NCBI RefSeq assembly: GCF_002155145.1 | Contig: NZ_CP021323.1 | Span: forward strand, 2,232,001-2,296,000 | Origin: Kushneria konosiri | GTDB lineage: Bacteria; Pseudomonadota; Gammaproteobacteria; Pseudomonadales; Halomonadaceae | DNA length: 64,000 bases | Reading direction: 5' to 3' | In this document: positions 61,101 through 64,000 of the stretch, in pieces | Layout of the letters: each line of letters starts with the position of its first letter | Position numbering within the stretch: position 1 is the stretch's first letter | Made by a program: the position numbers and the translations under genes | The notes under the pieces: generated by a model | What the model was told of the DNA's origin: nothing | What the model saw: the letters and a program-made list of their open reading frames with translations, nothing else | The model's database searches: none

Positions 61101-61739
61101 TCAGGCCAGCTCGACCTTGTCCTTGTATTCGCACAGATCCTCGATCACGCAGCTGCCGCAGCGCGGCTTGCGGGCTACACAGGTGTAGCGGCCGTGCAGG
61201 ATTAACCAGTGATGGGCGTCGCGCTTGTAGTCGCGCGGCACCACCTTCAAAAGCTTCTGTTCGACCTGATCGACGTTCTTGCCGGGCGCCAGATGGGTTC
61301 GATTGGAAACGCGGAAGATATGCGTATCCACCGCAATGGTAGGTTCACCAAAGGCAGTGTTGAGGATCACGTTGGCGGTCTTGCGACCCACGCCCGGCAG
61401 GGCTTCAAGCCCCGCGCGAGTGCGAGGCACTTCGCCGCCGTGATCGCGTATCAATAGTTCGCACATGGCGACCAGATTTTTGGCCTTGTTGTTATATAGC
61501 CCCAGTGTCTTGATGATTTCCTTCACGCCCTCAACACCGAGGTCGACGACGGCCTGCGGGGTGTTGGCGATGGGAAAGAGCCGTGCTGTGGCCTTGTTGA
61601 CCCCTACATCGGTGGACTGGGCGGACAGTGCGACCGCCACCAGCAGCTCAAAGGGCGAAGACCATGCAAGCTCGGTAGTAGGCTCGGGGTTGGCCTCTTG
61701 CAGGCGGCGAAAGATTTCGCGGCGTTTTTCGTTGTTCAT
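61101..61739 (-). CDS. nth: endonuclease III (DNA glycosylase/AP lyase)
   Basis: The 212-residue enzyme has the HhH-GPD core LEALPGVGRKTANVILNTAFGEPTIAVDTHIFRVSNR, with the catalytic Lys and Asp, and a C-terminal iron-sulphur motif CVARKPRCGSCVIEDLC (C-x6-C-x2-C-x5-C). It removes oxidised pyrimidines. It follows the RnfB-like gene by 42 bases, the gene order known from Pseudomonas rnf-nth, although no other rnf genes are present here. Confidence 0.96.
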   Translation of the reverse strand: MNNEKRREIFRRLQEANPEPTTELAWSSPFELLVAVALSAQSTDVGVNKATARLFPIANTPQAVVDLGVEGVKEIIKTLGLYNNKAKNLVAMCELLIRDHGGEVPRTRAGLEALPGVGRKTANVILNTAFGEPTIAVDTHIFRVSNRTHLAPGKNVDQVEQKLLKVVPRDYKRDAHHWLILHGRYTCVARKPRCGSCVIEDLCEYKDKVELA

Positions 61740-61781
61740 GGCAACTGATCGACAGAATAAAGGGAAAGAGCGATGACGCTG

Positions 61782-62795
61782 TCAGCGGTGCTCGGCGTTG
61801 TCCAGCGCCTGACAGGCGTCCTGCCAGGTTTTCTCGGCGCGCTCGACCAGGGTCTGCGCCGCGGCGATATCTTCCGGCCCGCCCTGACGTCTGGCATGGG
61901 CCAGCTGACGATTGGCCAGTGCCAGCCGCTGTTTGGCCGCCGAGCGGGCGATACGCAGAGAGTTCAAGGAGCTGGCAGGCGCTTTTTCAGATGCAACGGT
62001 CGAGCCCTCCGTCACCTGGCTCTGCGCTTGGAGATCGGCCATCTGTTGACGGGCATGCTGTAACGAAGCCTGGGTATCAGCATCATCAGGCGCTGCGGCC
62101 AGACGCTTTTCCAGCCGACGCACAGTGGCACTCAGGGCGGCCTTGCGTGCACGCGTGTTGCCGGCGGCGGGCGGTGTCGACGGCGTGCTGTTCGAGGCTA
62201 CCTGCTCGGTCTGCATAGCCGGTTCGGCAGGCTCTCGACGAGCCTGCATGCGCGCGCGTCTGCGGGCTTCCTTTTCCAGACGCTGGCGTTCAAGACGGGC
62301 GTTGCGGTTTTCAAAGCGGCGTCGGCCCTGCTCGGCGCGCCGAGCCAGCCAGAGGTTTTGTTCGTCTTCGGTATTGGCGGCCTGCCAGCCGGGATGAGCA
62401 ATGATGTCGATGCAGTCGACCGGACAGGGGGCCACGCACAGCTCACAGCCGGTGCATTCGGCTTCAATGACGGTGTGCATCTGTTTGGCGGCACCCAGAA
62501 TGGCATCGACCGGGCAGGCCTTGATGCACTTGGTGCAGCCAATGCATTCCTCTTCGCGAATGACGGCAGCCTTCGGGGATTCAGCGTCCATCTCCAGCGG
62601 CACGATTGGCCGTGCCAGCAGGGTGGCGAGCTCGGCCACCGTGGCGTCACCGCCAGGCGGGCAGCGATTGATGGCCTCGCCCTCGGCAATGGCTTCGGCA
62701 TAAGGGTGACAGCCGGGATGGCCGCATTTGCCACACTGGGTCTGAGGCAGCAGGCGGTCGATGTCGGTGACGGTAATACTGGCAGATGCACTCAT
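61782..62795 (-). CDS. RnfB/RsxB-like ferredoxin lacking the membrane anchor
   Basis: The 337-residue protein starts directly with the RnfB cluster domain ([43 protein letters not shown]), then two ferredoxin clusters ([24 protein letters not shown]) and a long alpha-helical C-terminal extension (from about residue 170). Classical RnfB has an N-terminal membrane helix; here none exists, and no other rnf/rsx gene is seen. It may deliver electrons as a soluble protein to an unknown partner. The start at 62795 has no strong ribosome site. Confidence 0.87.
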   Translation of the reverse strand: MSASASITVTDIDRLLPQTQCGKCGHPGCHPYAEAIAEGEAINRCPPGGDATVAELATLLARPIVPLEMDAESPKAAVIREEECIGCTKCIKACPVDAILGAAKQMHTVIEAECTGCELCVAPCPVDCIDIIAHPGWQAANTEDEQNLWLARRAEQGRRRFENRNARLERQRLEKEARRRARMQARREPAEPAMQTEQVASNSTPSTPPAAGNTRARKAALSATVRRLEKRLAAAPDDADTQASLQHARQQMADLQAQSQVTEGSTVASEKAPASSLNSLRIARSAAKQRLALANRQLAHARRQGGPEDIAAAQTLVERAEKTWQDACQALDNAEHR

Positions 62796-62907
62796 GCAGA
62801 TTGTCGGCGGGCCCGGGCGTTATGATCAAGGAAAGTAGGTCGATTATACGCGTAATGAGACAGCGCTTCGAACACGGCCTCATGGGGCTTTGCCCGGCAT
62901 GGGTGCC

Positions 62908-64000
62908 CTAAAGCGTGTCGATCTGGTGATGTGGCTCCCGATGGTGAGCATCGATCCGGTTGCGGCCCGCCTTTTTGGCACGATAAAGGCTTTCATCGGC
63001 CAGTCGCATCAGCTCGGCGGGTTGACAGGGCGCCTCTGGCAGGCTGATGGCCATACCCACGCTGATGGTGACATGCGGCGCAACCCTTGAATGCTCATGC
63101 GGCAGCGACATCGCCGCCACGGCCAGGCGCAACTGTTCGGCCAGACGCCAGGTGCGCTTGCGATTGGTTTCGGGGAGCACAACGACAAACTCCTCGCCGC
63201 CGGCGCGGGCCACGATGCCCTGATCATCCACGACACGATCCATCGTACGGGCCACTCGTGTCAGGCAGTGATCGCCTTCCGGATGGCCATAGTGGTCGTT
63301 GTAAGCCTTGAAATAATCGATATCGATAATGATCAATCCAACGCTGTGACGCGCCTGGTGGGCCTGCGTCAGGGCCTGGACCAGATACTCGTCGAGATAG
63401 CGCCGATTAAGCAGGCCGGTAAGGTGGTCGCGCTGGCTGAGGTGCTCCAGTGTGTCGGTACGCTGTTTTTGATGCATCAGTAGATGCTGAAACTCGCGTG
63501 CCAGGCTTCCGAGCTCATCGCGCCGGGCAATGAGGTTGACCGGCAGCGTCTCCGAAAAATGATCTTCCTGACGCTGCTCCCGGGTAAATCGGGCCAGGCG
63601 TCGGGTGGGGGCCAGAATAATGAATTCCAGCAGCCCCAGAATGACCATCACCACGGTGAACAGAACGCCGATCGTCCAGAGCATGGCGAAGTTGAACGAG
63701 GCGGTGTTGGCCATGAAATCCCGACGTGCCAGTGTGGCCTGCAGGGAAAGGATGTCGTCGTTGGGCTCGGCGTTCAGCCATCGGGTGGCCAGTAATTGAT
63801 CATCGCTGATGCGAATGATGGGGGGCGGTTTGACGATCAGATCGGGATGTAGGATCGGCTCGATGGAGACATTGACACCGGTCTGATGGCGAACGGATTC
63901 AAACCAGGGACGATCCATACTGCGCACAATGGCCAGCCAGCCCAGTGGTGGTTCGCTGCCACGCTCGGTTGGCACGATGGGGCTGGTGGCAATCATGGCC
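62908..64000 (-). CDS. membrane GGDEF diguanylate cyclase (partial, 5' end outside window)
   Basis: The minus-strand frame is open through the right edge, so the N-terminus is missing. The visible part has a periplasmic sensor piece (GWLAIVRSMDRPWFES), one membrane helix (FAMLWTIGVLFTVVMVILGLLEFIIL), a HAMP-like stretch, then the cyclase DHLTGLLNRRYLDEYL ... IDIDYFKAYNDHYGHPEGD ... ARAGGEEFVVVLPE. GGEEF is the catalytic motif for making c-di-GMP. The inhibitory RxxD site expected five residues before GGEEF is not there (DDQG instead), so product feedback may be absent. Confidence 0.92.
   Translation of the reverse strand, partial: AMIATSPIVPTERGSEPPLGWLAIVRSMDRPWFESVRHQTGVNVSIEPILHPDLIVKPPPIIRISDDQLLATRWLNAEPNDDILSLQATLARRDFMANTASFNFAMLWTIGVLFTVVMVILGLLEFIILAPTRRLARFTREQRQEDHFSETLPVNLIARRDELGSLAREFQHLLMHQKQRTDTLEHLSQRDHLTGLLNRRYLDEYLVQALTQAHQARHSVGLIIIDIDYFKAYNDHYGHPEGDHCLTRVARTMDRVVDDQGIVARAGGEEFVVVLPETNRKRTWRLAEQLRLAVAAMSLPHEHSRVAPHVTISVGMAISLPEAPCQPAELMRLADESLYRAKKAGRNRIDAHHREPHHQIDTL

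Overview
The window looks like chromosomal DNA from a halophilic gammaproteobacterium, most plausibly Halomonadaceae (Halomonas/Kushneria type). This is inferred from gene order and protein style, not from a search. Base composition is GC-rich by eye, the genes are closely packed, and the conserved gammaproteobacterial neighbourhoods uvrC-pgsA-tRNA(Gly-Cys-Leu), fxsA-groES-groEL, ihfB-lapA-lapB/pyrF, sdhE-ygfX, grxD/rnt and rnfB-nth are all present.

Layout. 0-8 kb: end of an apbE flavin transferase, an HSL-type esterase, a CstA-type transporter, and a minus-strand operon astE-aotPQMJ that links arginine/ornithine uptake to the last step of the AST arginine-degradation pathway. 8-24 kb: a CDF metal transporter, an ABC1-type kinase, two overlapping SMR exporters with a divergent TetR gene and a palindromic operator, a lipocalin, a Cache chemoreceptor, a tartrate/D-malate dehydrogenase operon with a fluoroacetate-dehalogenase-like hydrolase and divergent LysR gene, a hemerythrin, a glycosyltransferase, a TVP38 membrane protein, and a DoxX/extradiol-dioxygenase pair with a divergent LysR gene. 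24-38 kb: an acetyltransferase-nitrilase fusion, an antiporter, a Fur-box-linked iron-binding protein, trmJ, groESL with a sigma-32-type promoter, pyrF, lapAB, ihfB and sdhE-ygfX. 38-47 kb: a FUSC transporter and a dipeptide ABC operon whose binding-protein gene is separated from the permease genes by an LD-carboxypeptidase gene, which suggests muropeptide recycling. 47-64 kb: cytochrome b561, tRNA genes, pgsA, uvrC, a small phage-like island, argF, grxD, rnt, argG, a SulP transporter, a queuosine-tRNA mannosyltransferase homologue, nth, a soluble RnfB-like ferredoxin and a GGDEF protein cut by the window edge.

The most unusual stretch is 52.2-53.93 kb, beside a tRNA-Ala gene. It holds a two-gene spanin set (an inner-membrane Rz-like protein and an Rz1-like lipoprotein overlapping in another frame) with no holin or endolysin next to it. 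Divergently, three very small genes are transcribed, one of them YjfB-like. The AT-rich gap between the two directions carries a canonical CTGT-N8-ACAG LexA/SOS box and a perfect 13-bp inverted repeat, and the island ends in a perfect 28-base palindrome. I read it as a domesticated or residual SOS-responsive lysis module. A second candidate is a possible untranslated RNA or argF attenuator, with its own terminator, between grxD and argF.
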